A stretch of 64,000 nt of DNA from Onchocerca volvulus (lineage: Eukaryota; Nematoda; Chromadorea; Rhabditida; Onchocercidae): positions 12,303,560 to 12,367,559 of the forward strand of contig HG738140.1 of the NCBI GenBank assembly GCA_000499405.2. Reading direction: 5' to 3'. Under the pieces are notes generated by a model. The model worked only from the letters and a program-made list of their open reading frames with translations. It made no database searches and was not told the DNA's origin. Below, piece by piece: positions 53,801 through 64,000 of the stretch (its first letter is position 1; the number at the start of each line of letters is the position of its first letter). The position numbers and the translations under genes are program-made.

Positions 53801-55855
53801 ATTAAAATTGCAAAGAAATTCCTAAATATCAATATAATTAATTTGTTACTGCGATACGTTGACATTTTCATCACAGATATGAAAGGAATATTATTTATTA
53901 AAAATATGATGGAACACAGACTAAAGAAATATTATATTTTGGGACTTGAAAAAAAAATTTTTTTTTTTCTGAAAATATCATGACATTTTGAAATACAAAT
54001 TAGTTGAAAAAAAAAAAAAAACTAAACTTTTCATTTGAATAAAACACTTCATATATTATCAAAGATTTATCAAATTAGTCGATTCTAAAGTGTTTCATTG
54101 TTATTATGATATAAAAGAGCATTAAATTCTAGCTTGTTAGTATAAATCTCCACAAAATAATTTTCAAATATTTTAAATTATATGCAAAATGAGCTATTTT
54201 GAAATGTTTACTAAATATAGCATAAATATATTTATTTTTGCCTATTTCTTGGATATCCACTTTTGAAATTCAGTACATTCATTTCATATTGAAGGAGAAT
54301 TCGACAACTGTGTATTGAGTTTTCTCCTCTCAACATAAAAAAAATGAATTAAACAAATGTAAAAATTTAGATAAAAATATTTTCGTTCTCGCTGCCCAAT
54401 TACACAGTGAAAACGAAAAAATTTTGTTTTGATTTTCACATTTGAATCTTGAAAAAAAAAAAAAAAAAACTTGACATTATCATATTTGTCCAATTTAAAT
54501 CAATAGAAGTCAAATAAATTACTCCTCAAACTTCACCAAAATTTAAAGAATGAAATTATTTTTTTGAAAAATATACGAACGTGTTATGCCTGAGGAATTA
54601 AAATGCTTCGATGAAATTTTTAAAATTTTGTTACAAAAATAAATTTAGGAAAAAAAGAATAAAATAGAATATCATATATGATGGATGATGGAATATATTT
54701 ATTGTTATGAATACTGTTAATTGTTTAGTTTTGTCAATTCCTTAAACGTATATATGATATGGATGAAAGATAAAAAGAATATTTATTTTGCAAGGAATGT
54801 TAATGATAATGAACGAAATAAAATTTTAATTTTGATGTTTTCTACACAAGCTATAATAAGACGTAGTACTATCCAGTAATTATCATTAAACTGCCCAGTG
54901 CTATCGTAATTAGTCCAACTAACATTGTAATTACAATTAATATCATCATTACTCTAAAAACCATCGTTGTAAGTATTAGATGTTAAACTTCACTGTTTTG
55001 AATTCCCAAATTTCGACTGTTTATTACCTACAATATGATTCAGGATGTAAGTTACATATGAACGAAAGAAATCGAAAGCATGTAAATCTGACAATTCAGA
55101 TATAAAATTGAGCATATAGAAGTAAATAAATCAATTACAGAAAATCAGTAATCGCTTTTTTTTGCTATCCATTTAAAACGATCCTTTTATATCAACGAAA
55201 TATTCTCTTCAAGTTTCATCCATTTCGTTTTTTTTTTTTAATGTATAGTAATATTTCACGTAACAACTGGTAGAAATATGAAGGAACAATTTCTCACAAA
55301 AATTATTTGTTAATTTAAATTTTACGGATGGAATTCGTTGTGGAAGAGACTTCCTTCACAATGAATTCTCTTTCAGCTACATATCAGCAATTGTGCCAAT
55401 CGTACTGAATTCATTAAAATGAAAATCTGTCATCTAGACAAATGGACACGCGGAATGAAGAAACGATCGTTTATTATTTGACGTTAGCTTGGAAATGATT
55501 CGCAAAAATCGAGATTTAATTTGGCGACATCTCTACTTTACTATCAAACTGTTATTAATGCAGTTGCTGACTCGGCAATATACATCTAATAGAATGATGT
55601 TTAATCGATAGACAAAATCATCGATATCTCAAAATATGAATAGTGAATAATAACTGATTAAATTATAGCAAATCATGTTACCTTTTGATTAAACTGTATT
55701 AATCCTTTTGACTGTAATGATTCATTTATTTTTAATTATTCGAATTAGATTTTTTCTTTCATTTTATTTTTTTCAGCTTATTTTCAAACTTATCCATTAC
55801 CATTTCTCGATAATTGTTCGAGCTTCCGATATTCTTCAAGAGATCAACTAGATGA
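50868..55855 (+). CDS. unrecognised multi-exon gene, partial model
   Basis: Four (perhaps five) short open segments with good acceptors and donors join without a frame break. They are 50868-50922 (GSSGSSVIRKPVNRKSSK), 51499-51586 (MLNDLNQNGDQSIDEKMIKI and on), 51693-51714 (ESIEIIS), an optional 52698-52727 (VTFVVHTST), and 55777-55855 (YFQTYPLPFLDNCSSFRYSS, then RDQLD). Junction phases 1, 2, 0, 1, 1 and 2 all match. The composition (Ser, Asn, Lys, Asp; no membrane helix) suggests a disordered or signalling protein. No start, no end and no family are known. The terminal exon at 59010-59093 could belong to it if one more exon supplies the phase change. Long introns make chance joins possible. 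Confidence 0.35.
53183..53247 (+). ncRNA. miRNA-precursor-like hairpin
   Basis: Arms 53183-53205 and 53225-53247 pair over 23 consecutive positions: 21 Watson-Crick and two wobble pairs (U-G and G-U) when read as plus-strand RNA. The loop is 19 nt (53206-53224). Total length 65 nt. On the minus strand the two wobbles would become A-C mismatches, so the plus strand is favoured. Size, stem length and loop are those of nematode pre-miRNAs. It lies in the putative long intron of the plus-strand gene above. I do not recognise the arm sequence as a known miRNA family. A short transposon end pair is the alternative. Confidence 0.45.
54869..54964 (-). CDS. candidate 31-residue hydrophobic micropeptide
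   Basis: ATG at 54964, stop TAG at 54869-54871. MVFRVMMILIVITMLVGLIT leads into a further hydrophobic run, almost wholly one membrane helix, with Arg at position 4. The flanks are AT-rich and have no in-frame extension or good splice site that I could confirm. It may be a small membrane protein, a first or only exon, or chance. Confidence 0.2.
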   Translation of the reverse strand: MVFRVMMILIVITMLVGLITIALGSLMIITG

Positions 55856-58800
55856 GTAAAGGCCAATATTCGAGTTCATAATGGAAATCATTTCAAGTTG
55901 AGCAAATAAACCTCATAGCAGATAAATTATTCAAAATTTTCAAACAAATCATCTTTTTCTCTTCTAATCTTTATTAATTACAAAAATTTTTCCCGAATAT
56001 TACCTGTTCATAAACTTTTATCTCCAATGTCAACCTGCTCGATTTTACTCAGAATATGAACAAACTGGTATTTATTGAAATATGTTATTTTATAGAACTA
56101 ATATTTAATTTTTAATTTCACTGCATTTGCTTTATATTTCAACTTTATCTCAATAATTATTGACTAATCGGCTGCTTAATCTTTGAGAATTTAGTAAAAG
56201 TTCTTCGTTTATTTGATAATTCAGCCAAAATCTTAGCAAATTCTAAACATAGCATTTTTCACATGCGATTATATTAAGATGAATTGATGAAAATTTGAAT
56301 TCCGGTTCAATTAATTTTTGGTGCCTTAAAACGTTCAAAAAAAAATTAATCAGTGAGCCAATGGAGCAAATGGAACAAATTAATTGCAATATTTTATTTG
56401 ACGGACATTGCACAAGCAGTGACCTTTTTTGATAAAGGCATTGACCTTTTTTGATAAAGTTCATTCAATCAATTACATCGCTTGCAACTAATGAAATTGA
56501 TTAAAATTAATTGGATCCAGTATAAATCTTGTTCGAAATTCGTGGACTTGGAAATAATGCATTTTCCATGCATGTTCAATATTCCTGTTCGTAAATTTCG
56601 AATTGCCTAGCAGTTTTAAAAAAATATCATTACGATCTGGAAGTGAATACTGTGAAATTGATTTGGATATATACAAGAAATTGAAGTAGCAAAAAATAAT
56701 TTTAATAGCAGTAAGGAAATTTAATAATACATGTTTGATTTTAATACAAAATATTACTGCATTTAAGACGTATGACATTCTCACGAATTATTCCAAGTTT
56801 TCAATAAAATGAAATTTGAAAAAGCGTCTTTGGAAACAAAATGTGATAATTGCTTGTCGAGCGTAATAATTAGCATCTTGTGATTTCTTTTTCGATAAAA
56901 TCATTTACAAATTTTAAACCAATTTATAACTAAGATAAAAAGCCATGCGATTTGATATATTGTAATAATTGCGATAAGCCTACGAAAACTTTAGCAGACC
57001 TGTTGTCATTGGTAACTTCGCTCAGTACTTATTCTCGATCGTATAATTCATAAAAGCATCTTAACTTCTGCTGGCAACTAAAACCTATGTAAATTTTTCA
57101 CACAGCAGAAGAAAGATGCAAAAATTTTTCAAATATATTAGCGGATAAATATGATTTTAATCATTATCTGAACCTATTAACGAATAAATATGAATTTAAT
57201 TATGAATTTTAATTATTATTTTTGAGTTTTGTTACAAACAAACGGCAAATAAACACAAATCGAGACGGTACGAAAAAAGATCCCAGAAGAGATGTCGTAA
57301 TTGGTATTCAAAAAGAAAACAATGAAGATCTGACCATAGTAAATAATTAAAATTAAAAGAAAAAAGACTGATGAGGGAAAAATTCCAGTATCTTGAAATT
57401 CGAAAGATCCATGACTTTCAATACCAGGAAAATGTGAATACATCAAGTAGAAGTTTAATGCAAATGAACAGATTTGAGAATTCCAGTGGCTTTAGTAATT
57501 GAAAAGATGACCGGTTTTAGCACTAGCAAATCATTCGTATTTCTCTCTTGACGCTTGCTATTGTTACCAGAGACATTCCCAAACTTGCATGTATCTGTAC
57601 TATTATTTATCATAGACTTTGTGGCCTGATAAGGAGTGATATGATCACTTTCTACGTGTAATGAATGCTTAAAAGAGTATCTATGCAAATTCATTAAATG
57701 TCGAAATTATTTGCCAGAAGGAAAGCGTTCTTTGCTTCTTTTCATTTAAATAGCAAATAAAAATGAAATTTATTCTTGTCAAGTTATTTTTCACCAAAAA
57801 AGAAAAAAAAATTATAATAATAGAAAATATTTGGTCATTTCGGAAAAAGTACATATTATAAAGACTGAATTGCAGCTTATATCCTTCATGACTAGATTTG
57901 TAGTTAAGTCAATTAAAAAATCAAATTGGTGTGGATTAAAAGAAACGGAAGAATGAACAAATGAACCCCATGAATCCGAAGGCAAATTAATTATTAGTTA
58001 AACCTATTTCAAAATCCTATTTCTCGCATGCAAATTAAAATGATAGAAAAAACTTCAGGTAAATACCAGAAGTGAGATTTACTAAATAATTCAAGACCTA
58101 GCCAACAATTACAAAGGCAAGATGAGAAAGATTTTTCCGCAGGGAAAACTTCCTATATTATACCTTCGAATCCTTAACTTCTTAAAGTAGTCGGATAAAT
58201 TTAGATACACAACGTAATTAGTAATTATGGGATGTAATGGGAGCCACAATGGCTTCGTTGTAAAAAACGACGATTTGTTGACAAAAAGTCTTCTTTTTTA
58301 TCATTTTCTCTTTTATGAACTTCTTTATACAAATTCTATACTTTATCTTCAAACTCCACTATACAGTTTATGAGATTAAGCATGGAAAAACTACATGAAA
58401 AACAATTATATATTTGAAGTTAAGACGGAAAAAATGTGAGTACTACTTATCTATTGGCGATCGAATATGTATTTAGCATGAGGTATAGCAGAAAAAAGAG
58501 AAGAAAAATTGAAAGTTGATAGCAAACAAATAAATCAAAATGTATTTTATTCACTTTGCTAAATAATTATACTAAACCAGCACAATATTAAGCATCATAT
58601 AAATTTTAAATCATCCAAATTAAAATCATTTAAAATTCAAATCGCAACAGATAGCAAAGCAAAATTCGATTGAGAATTCCAAAAATTGTTTGAAGTTTTT
58701 GCTAGAAAAATCAAAAAGTTTAGTTTTCAAAAGCGATATATGGGAAAAATATCGTTTTTGAAGATTGAATTTTGCTACATTATCGATTATTAAAGTTTCA

Positions 58801-59009
58801 AATTATTTTGGTTATTTTCTTCCAATAGTGAACATTTTCTGATGTAAACCTTGGTCACGCTAAAATTGCTGGTCTTTTTTCTATTATAAATTGCAGGAAA
58901 ATCGAATTTTTCATTTTGATCATTGATTTTATCAAAATTTGAATGGAATCCAAATTTTTTTTAAATGAAAAAAAATTTCGATGAAACGCTCATTCTGGAA
59001 ATAATGTAG
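55856..59009. other. no gene recognised
   Basis: AT-rich. If the gene at 50868 continues to the terminal exon at 59010, an exon starting with one base and ending in phase 0 should lie here. I saw no unambiguous one; candidates near 57026 and 58143 are weak. Confidence 0.35.
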
Positions 59010-59093
59010 AAAGCAGCAAATGAAATGAAGCAGCGATTAGTTGATATGCCTAAATCAGATTCCAAAAATGATGACGGTGAAGAGAAGCAATGA
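59010..59093 (+). CDS. orphan terminal exon
   Basis: After an acceptor (ATAATGTAG), 27 codons read KAANEMKQRLVDMPKSDSKN, then DDGEEKQ and TGA at 59091-59093. The composition is clearly protein-like (charged, acidic tail) amid AT-rich DNA. Upstream connection unknown; perhaps the end of the gene starting near 50868. Confidence 0.3.
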   Translation, partial: KAANEMKQRLVDMPKSDSKNDDGEEKQ

Positions 59094-59264
59094 GAATAGC
59101 GAAAATAGGTGAAATAGCGAAAAAATAATTAATTAGAGTCATATAATTTTGCCTTATTATCAGCCTTTTTTCATTTATTAATAATACAGATTGAATTAGA
59201 TTTAAAAATATATACTTTTACATACTTTTTTTAGTAGTCATATCCTGATTAATATTATTAAAAC

Positions 59265-59518
59265 TTAAGCAGCTGGAGCAGTTAACTTTAAATGATTTGC
59301 TGGGTCTTCCACTTTCAGCTAAAAATTGCAAAAGATAACATTAAGAATTATAATATATTACCTCAAAGCTGTTATTCCTTATCATATGATAGTTAATTAT
59401 TTGAAGAATATAACTGATTTCCTATGAAAACTTTGAGTCAACATGTACAGAAATATATTTTTTGTCATTCCAGAAGGCATTCATAATCTTTTCGTACTAA
59501 ATGGGAAGTATCGCGAAA
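59265..59518 (-). CDS. orphan last exons of a minus-strand gene
   Basis: Exon 59265-59318 follows a TTTTTAG acceptor and reads LKVEDPANHLKLTAPAA then TAA. The exon before it, 59498-59518 (FRDTSHL, 21 nt), has a CAG acceptor and GTACGA donor; both junctions are phase 0. A further possible piece, IYYIGNIDPLHP near 59632-59668, is in a compatible frame. I do not recognise the protein and could not find its start. It converges on the terminal exon at 59010-59093. Confidence 0.3.
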
Positions 59519-59519
59519 C

Positions 59520-61165
59520 TGAAATAATTTATAATATTAATAAATCTAGTTAAATAAACTAATATATTTGCATGAATTATCATTTAAATGATAGGGATAA
59601 ACTTAAAATTAATGCTACACTACCGGATGTAATGGATCAATATTACCAATGTAATAAATCACTTATCTAATTTTCACTGTTCCATCCAATCACTGAGCTT
59701 ATATTTCGAATATTTTAAAGATCTCTTTAGATTGACATTCTTATACAATGGTTGGCTTATATTTAAGGATTATGCAAATGTTTGGAATGTTTGAACAACT
59801 TCATTATAAACGAATTTTATAGGTAAAAAGATTTGCTGTTCAATCCCATTTCATCCTTCATTTTAAAACGTTTTATTCATTCCTCGAGTTGTTAAATTTT
59901 CTTCGCCTATTTTATTTCACGTGATTATTACAAATAAAATACACCATGTTCGACTCTTTTACATCCATCGTTTAATTACCCAAGTTTAAGACCGTAACAA
60001 AAAAAAGTTTTTCCCCAAATATTTTCTGTGAAAATTTTCTAGTAAAAAATGTATCATTCAAAAAAGATTCTGAAAAAAAAAAAAAGAAAAAAAACGAATG
60101 GAACAGTATCTTTCTTAAAATATTGTGTTATATTGATTCAACACCTTATTGTAACACAATACGTCATAACTATTATAAAGAATGGTATTTTAAATTCTGT
60201 CTTCTATTCATTTGTGAGTTTGGTTAGAAAAGTTTAATTGAAGTGATTTTAAAAATGAAGTCAATTTTTGTTTCTTTATCCTTCCAAGTCTTCCACGTAC
60301 ATATATCACAAAACGAATCAAAAAAAAAAAAAATTGCTTAATTCAATCACACTGACTATTTCCCTATTAGTAGAAAAGAATTTGAACCTGCTGATAAGCA
60401 CAAAATGAATGACCTTGGTGATGAGCTTAAAGAAAAAACTCAAATTTGTTCATCGTAATCGCATGTAAGAAATGAAATATTTCGATTTTATTAATATTTT
60501 GGCCAAGTCATCAAATGAATGAAAAATTTTTGCTAAATTCTCAAAGACTGACAAACTGATTGGTCAATAGTGAGCTAATGTGTTGCAAAATTATAATATA
60601 TTGATTTTGCAAAATAACATATTTCAATACATGCCAATTCATTCATCTTATAAGCAAAATCAAAAGCGTTAACGTTAAAAATAGAAGATTTTGATAATCT
60701 GCTAAATAATATCCGAGAAAGATTTCAGTAATTTAATAAATAATTAAAAGAAACAGATAATTTCCTTGAAAGTTTTAAATAACTTATCCTACGTCCAACG
60801 CAATACTTATCTTGCCTATTTTGAAACGCTTCGAATCAAGTATGCTCCATTGTTAATATTGAATGTTGGCTTTTACCTTGTGATTTGCATCTCTTTCCAA
60901 TCGAGATGTGACAATGAATGAATTAGAAAATAAGCTTAAAAAGCAAAATGAAAGAAGGCATCCAATTCGAATAGTTGAAATTAAAAAAATTGTCCTTGTG
61001 ATGTCATAAATTAGACAATCGAATCATTCATATCAATTCGGCTTGGATCTCCCATGTATACTTTGCATAAATCAATATTTATAGTGTTAATTGAAAGATA
61101 ACATGAATTATTACTATTCATAACTTCTACATCGAAGCAGCGATCTCCTTTTAAAAAATAAAAGA
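59520..61165. other. no gene recognised
   Basis: Upstream exons of the minus-strand gene ending at 59265 should be here or beyond, but none stands out except weak pieces. AT-rich otherwise. Confidence 0.35.
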
Positions 61166-61169
61166 TAGT

Positions 61170-61465
61170 TTTGCAAGTCAGATTAAATATCATTCTATTG
61201 AATATATTTTTCCATGTTGACAGCTGCAATGATTATAATTGATATTAGAACAAGGATCTCGCCAAACGGAATTTCGATTTCTGCGAAAGCTGATGTAGAA
61301 AGAATAAACAACGTTTCTTCATTTTGCACATCCGAGAACTTTCAATTGATGCGATTAATGCAATTGATACAATTGCTGATATATAAATGAAAGATCTATT
61401 GCAGAAACCAGATTAAATATCATTCTACTGAACATATTTTCCAACTCAACAACTGCAATAATAAT
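61170..61465. repeat. diverged local duplication
   Basis: 61178-61235 (CAGATTAAATATCATTCTAT, then TGAATATATTTTTCC and ACAGCTGCAATGATTATA) recurs at about 61408-61462 (CAGATTAAATATCATTCTAC, then TGAACATATTTTCC and ACAACTGCAATAATAATA). Spacing is about 230 bp. Similarity seems to continue faintly downstream of both (ATTTCTGCGAAAGCTGAT against ATTTCCGCAACAAGCGAT). Confidence 0.6.
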
Positions 61466-61948
61466 AGAGCAAAATCCTCACAGAAAATATCAACGCCTTC
61501 GGCATTAATTGCACGATTTCCGCAACAAGCGATATATTTGTTCCATGTACTCCATCGATTGTCACTATTACTTGCACACATTTACAAAAAAGCATTACCA
61601 AGTACAAATACATTTGTCACGCAATTTACACTTTCGTTTTCTATTTATTCCTTTTCTACTTATCCCCTCATTAATATAGAAACCGAGAAGTAGCTTGAAA
61701 TGAGCAGCTAGAATAGCTTTAAGAAAATCAGACAATTTTCATTATTATTTCATTTCTTTTATTTTCATATCATATTAGTTCCTTTCTACGAGCAAGATAC
61801 GAGAAACAATTCAACTGTATAAATTTATTGAAAATTGCAATGATTTGTGCGGAATTAGATCTAAAATACTTGTCAAAATGTTAAAAAAAAAAGACCTATA
61901 TGCAGTTAATATGTCACCAAAATCTGCTTCGCGTGCCCGGCTCTAACT

Positions 61949-62960
61949 AATCTATATAAATAGAAATGTCAATGTTCGTTTGTTCAAAAATCTTAAACCT
62001 CCGAAAGTTCTTAAACATACGCCTTATCTATATTAGTTCTAAATCTTAGATATCGTAAAATCTTTACCTATTTTTCTGAAATTTTGACACAGCAGTGCAT
62101 TCGAATACGACATGTTTTTATACCTGTTGCTGTAGCTCAGTCTGGTTAAATAGGGGGAATGAAACTGATATTTTGTAATTTGATTTGTAGTTTGGTTGAA
62201 TTGGAGATTAATTCTTGCTATTATGATTCGGCTAGATCAGAAGTAGGTATGAGGAGTTATTTTGGGTCTTGTGTGACAGAGATGAATGCTGGTAAGAAAG
62301 CTTTTATTGATTGATGAAGAGTGATTTTTCATAACAAATCAATTATCGGAGAACATGTAGGCAAATTAATCACTGGGTTATTCCTTCCTTTGTTCCTGAT
62401 ACAGAAGAATATTGTTCAAGATGAACTGTTAGATTGTTGCTACTGTTGCGTCGCTTTGAACTGTCGAACTAGAACCCGTGGGACTCCGAACTGTTGCTTT
62501 TGCTGCGTCAATCTTTGACGTTTATCTGTGAATTGGAGCGTTTTTGGTGATAAACACGTTTGTCGTCACTTTGGCAAAAAACAATTTTAATCACTTCATC
62601 TTCATCTTTAGTATTTCTTGATCAGCGTCAAACGGGACTCCATGTTCAGCAGTTACGCGATTAAAATTGTTTCTAGCACAACCCAACTGATGATTATCGT
62701 TTGAACCCGCATGTTTATGACTGAAAATTCCTCATAAACGCGAAACCAACACTCTATCGTATTGTATAAATTTCTGGAAGTTGTACTTCTATTTCAGTTA
62801 CTTTACGCTTTAGCTCATTATATTCAGCATTAGTGATTTCTGACTTATTTTTTTTCGATGGTATAAAACAGCACGATAATTCACCTGGATTTGCAATTCA
62901 GCAAGCTCTCGTCTCAAATTTTCTAAATTAATCATATCCAAATTGCTCTTTGAATATTAA
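61949..62960. mobile_element. Helitron-related element C (right end not found)
   Basis: The left end at about 61949-62115 (TAATCTATATAAATAGAAAT, then GTTCGTTTGTTCAAAAATC) is the best match to element A's left end. 62160-62520 matches 4480-4870. 62620-62720 matches 5040-5140 in reverse complement, so one copy carries an inversion. A minus-strand coding remnant covers 62591-62935. No inverted right end is seen before the bacterial DNA at 63.35 kb. Either the element is truncated there or the right end has diverged. Confidence 0.55.
62591..62935 (-). pseudogene. mobile-element protein remnant, frameshifted
   Basis: Starts at an ATG (62935) with INLENLRRELAELQIQVNYR then AVLYHRKK. It shifts frame into SEITNAEYNELKRKVTEIEV and, after another break, into GSNDNHQLGCARNNFNRVTA then EHGVPFDADQEILKMKMK and TGA at 62591-62593. 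The last block has a counterpart on the plus strand at 5040-5140 in element A (GSNYNHQLGC). The first part is a coiled coil. The protein family is not recognised; the repeat context says mobile element. Confidence 0.45.
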
Positions 62961-63345
62961 AACTGGATTACTTGGTTTTTTGGGTTTTTTAAACCGACCT
63001 ACCCCATCAGAAGTTCAATGTAATGGGAATCTGGCTTAATTTTTAGATACCAGAAATGTGTGTTACTCAAACCAGATTAGGTTGCAGTTTTTGTTTGTTT
63101 TCAAATTTTTAAAAATGCTTGCATATGTTAGTGAAAAAAAGGTTGCGGAAGCAATAATTTTAGCTCTGTTGCAGAATATATAAAATTTTCGTCTGTAAAT
63201 AATAGTATATACACTGTATAATTTAGCAATGCAGCTAAATTTTAACATCTCGTTTTCAAATTTATATACTCGCGATGGATTGATAAAACTAGATGAAACA
63301 TTTTTAGATTGTATCAAATCATTCGATGAAAATTTTTTTGTTCAT
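62961..63345. other. junction region between element C and bacterial DNA
   Basis: AT-rich without recognisable coding or repeat content. One of the two insertion boundaries should lie here. Confidence 0.35.
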
Positions 63346-63349
63346 TGAT

Positions 63350-63640
63350 TGAAGCGAAAAAGAAAGCAGCTTCTTCTTTGGGCCATTCAGATCGATTTCA
63401 GCTAGCTCTCGCAATTTCATTTATCACTGGCACTGGGTTCATTCGTTTTTGGATTTTAGTTGCAGAAACAGAACACAGATACTCAGTAGAGCACGCAGTA
63501 TTACCATTTCAAGATCTGTTTCGCGGCTTATTTTTCATGACTATCGGTATGTCTCAATAGTAACATCTTACTTAGCTAACTACCGCTAATCACTTTATTG
63601 TCAGTCATCCTTATTGTTTCAAAAACATCTATGATAACTG
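63350..63640 (+). pseudogene. kefB: Wolbachia-like CPA2 cation:proton antiporter (KefB type) fragment
   Basis: Reads LALAISFITGTGF, then ILVAETEHRYSVEHAVLPFQ and DLFRGLFFMTIGMS. This is the CPA2/Kef signature (G-LVAET-YR--VE--V-PF--L--GLFFM--GMS) found in bacterial antiporters. At about 63558 the frame shifts (base loss) and the sequence goes on as SNILLS, a stop, then LPLITLLSVILIVSKTSMIT. In a normal antiporter dozens more residues would follow, but the sequence jumps to an hscB-like tail at 63641. No intron borders explain the breaks. A non-functional nuclear copy of bacterial DNA; Wolbachia is inferred from the filarial-type host and sequence style. Confidence 0.75.
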
Positions 63641-63785
63641 ATGAAAAGATGAAAAATTGCACTAAAAACTTAATTAATGCTTTTGTTGTAAAAAATCTTG
63701 ATGAAGCTGTAATGCAAGTTTCTTGAAGTATCTATATAAGTCATTTGAGGAGGTAAAGAGAAGTACGGCCAATTCAAGTTTCTGA
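63641..63785 (+). pseudogene. hscB: Wolbachia-like hscB C-terminal fragment
   Basis: Segments DEKMKNCTKNLINAFVVKNL, then DEAVMQVS and TGA (63724-63726), then one frame over YLYKSFEEVKRSTANSSF ending TGA at 63783-63785. The helical C-terminus ending just before an HscA start fits HscB, the J-protein partner of HscA in iron-sulfur cluster assembly, since hscB-hscA is a common bacterial gene order. A frameshift splits it. HscB identity rests largely on that neighbour. Confidence 0.5.
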
Positions 63786-64000
63786 ACCAAATTCAAATGA
63801 AGCAGTTTTTGATTTAGACCTTGGTATTAGCAATTCTTTAATTGCTGCAGTCATGGTACGTTGAGATGTTTAAAAATGAGCAAGGAAGAGAATTACTGCC
63901 TTCTGTTATTTCATATGAAAATAACATATTTAAGATAGACTGCAATGCTGGTAAAGTGCAATATACTCCATAAAACGCTTTATTGTAAGGTTCTGAAATT
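63772..64000 (+). pseudogene. hscA: Wolbachia-like hscA (Hsp70 chaperone for Fe-S assembly), N-terminal fragment
   Basis: VSEPNSNEAVFDLDLGISNS, then LIAAVM is the ATPase phosphate-1 loop region of HscA/DnaK (usual form DLGTTNSL-A). After a frameshift with stops at about 63860 it continues KNEQGRELLPSVISYENNIF, then CNAGKVQYTP and TAA, then a near-match to SIKR in another frame. The order and spacing are those of the first 70 or so residues of bacterial HscA. The TT-to-IS change at the nucleotide-binding loop, the frameshifts and the stop mark it as dead. It runs off the window end. Confidence 0.8.

Noticed and set aside
62321..62518. Plus-strand Cys-rich ORF
   Set aside because: The Cys residues come from repeated TTGTTGC units of the dispersed repeat, and the frame is not conserved in the copy at 4.7 kb.

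Overview
This is AT-rich (roughly 70%) eukaryotic DNA with multi-exon genes. Introns mostly follow GT..AG, and acceptors are of the nematode type (T-rich tract then CAG or TAG). Several genes start just after a strong unpaired acceptor, as expected for spliced-leader trans-splicing. The last ~650 bp is decayed alpha-proteobacterial DNA (cation antiporter, hscB, hscA) that reads like Wolbachia. Nematode genes plus a nuclear Wolbachia fragment point to a filarial nematode (Onchocercidae). Exon models were joined by hand using reading-frame phase and family resemblance; no search was run.

Layout. 46-1191 (+): the 3' end of an SLC6/SNF neurotransmitter-type transporter. 1.2-12.3 kb: gene-poor, with two Helitron-related elements (about 4.22-5.88 kb and 11.59-12.28 kb) carrying Rep and PIF1-type helicase remnants, another dispersed repeat copy near 9.9 kb, and a perfect palindrome at 10.13-10.18 kb. 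12.4-20.3 kb (+): a complete prominin (CD133-like) five-pass membrane protein, about 18 exons. 22.9-23.4 kb (-): an intronless, Thr-rich, mucin-like type I membrane protein. 27.2-34.7 kb (-): a 19-exon DNAJC14-like membrane J-protein. 34.7-42.5 kb: long intergenic region with simple repeats, a 70-bp minisatellite, a possible secreted-protein first exon and a decayed coiled-coil ORF. 42.6-44.7 kb (+): a small BAR-domain-like protein, convergent with 45.1-48.5 kb (-), a sphingomyelin-synthase-family enzyme. 48.5-61.9 kb: sparse; a chain of phase-compatible exons on + suggests an unrecognised gene, with a miRNA-like hairpin at 53.2 kb, a tiny hydrophobic ORF, and orphan terminal exons converging near 59.1-59.3 kb. 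61.9-63.0 kb: a third Helitron-related copy. 63.35-64.0 kb: the bacterial pseudogenes.

The genes are not an operon. Several concern membranes: transporter, prominin, ER J-protein, BAR protein and sphingolipid synthase. Chance clustering is the simplest explanation. The least explained signals are the miRNA-like hairpin, the unrecognised 50.9-55.9 kb gene, the Helitron-protein-bearing elements with inverted ends, the non-canonical splice donors in prominin and the BAR gene, and the chimeric bacterial insert.
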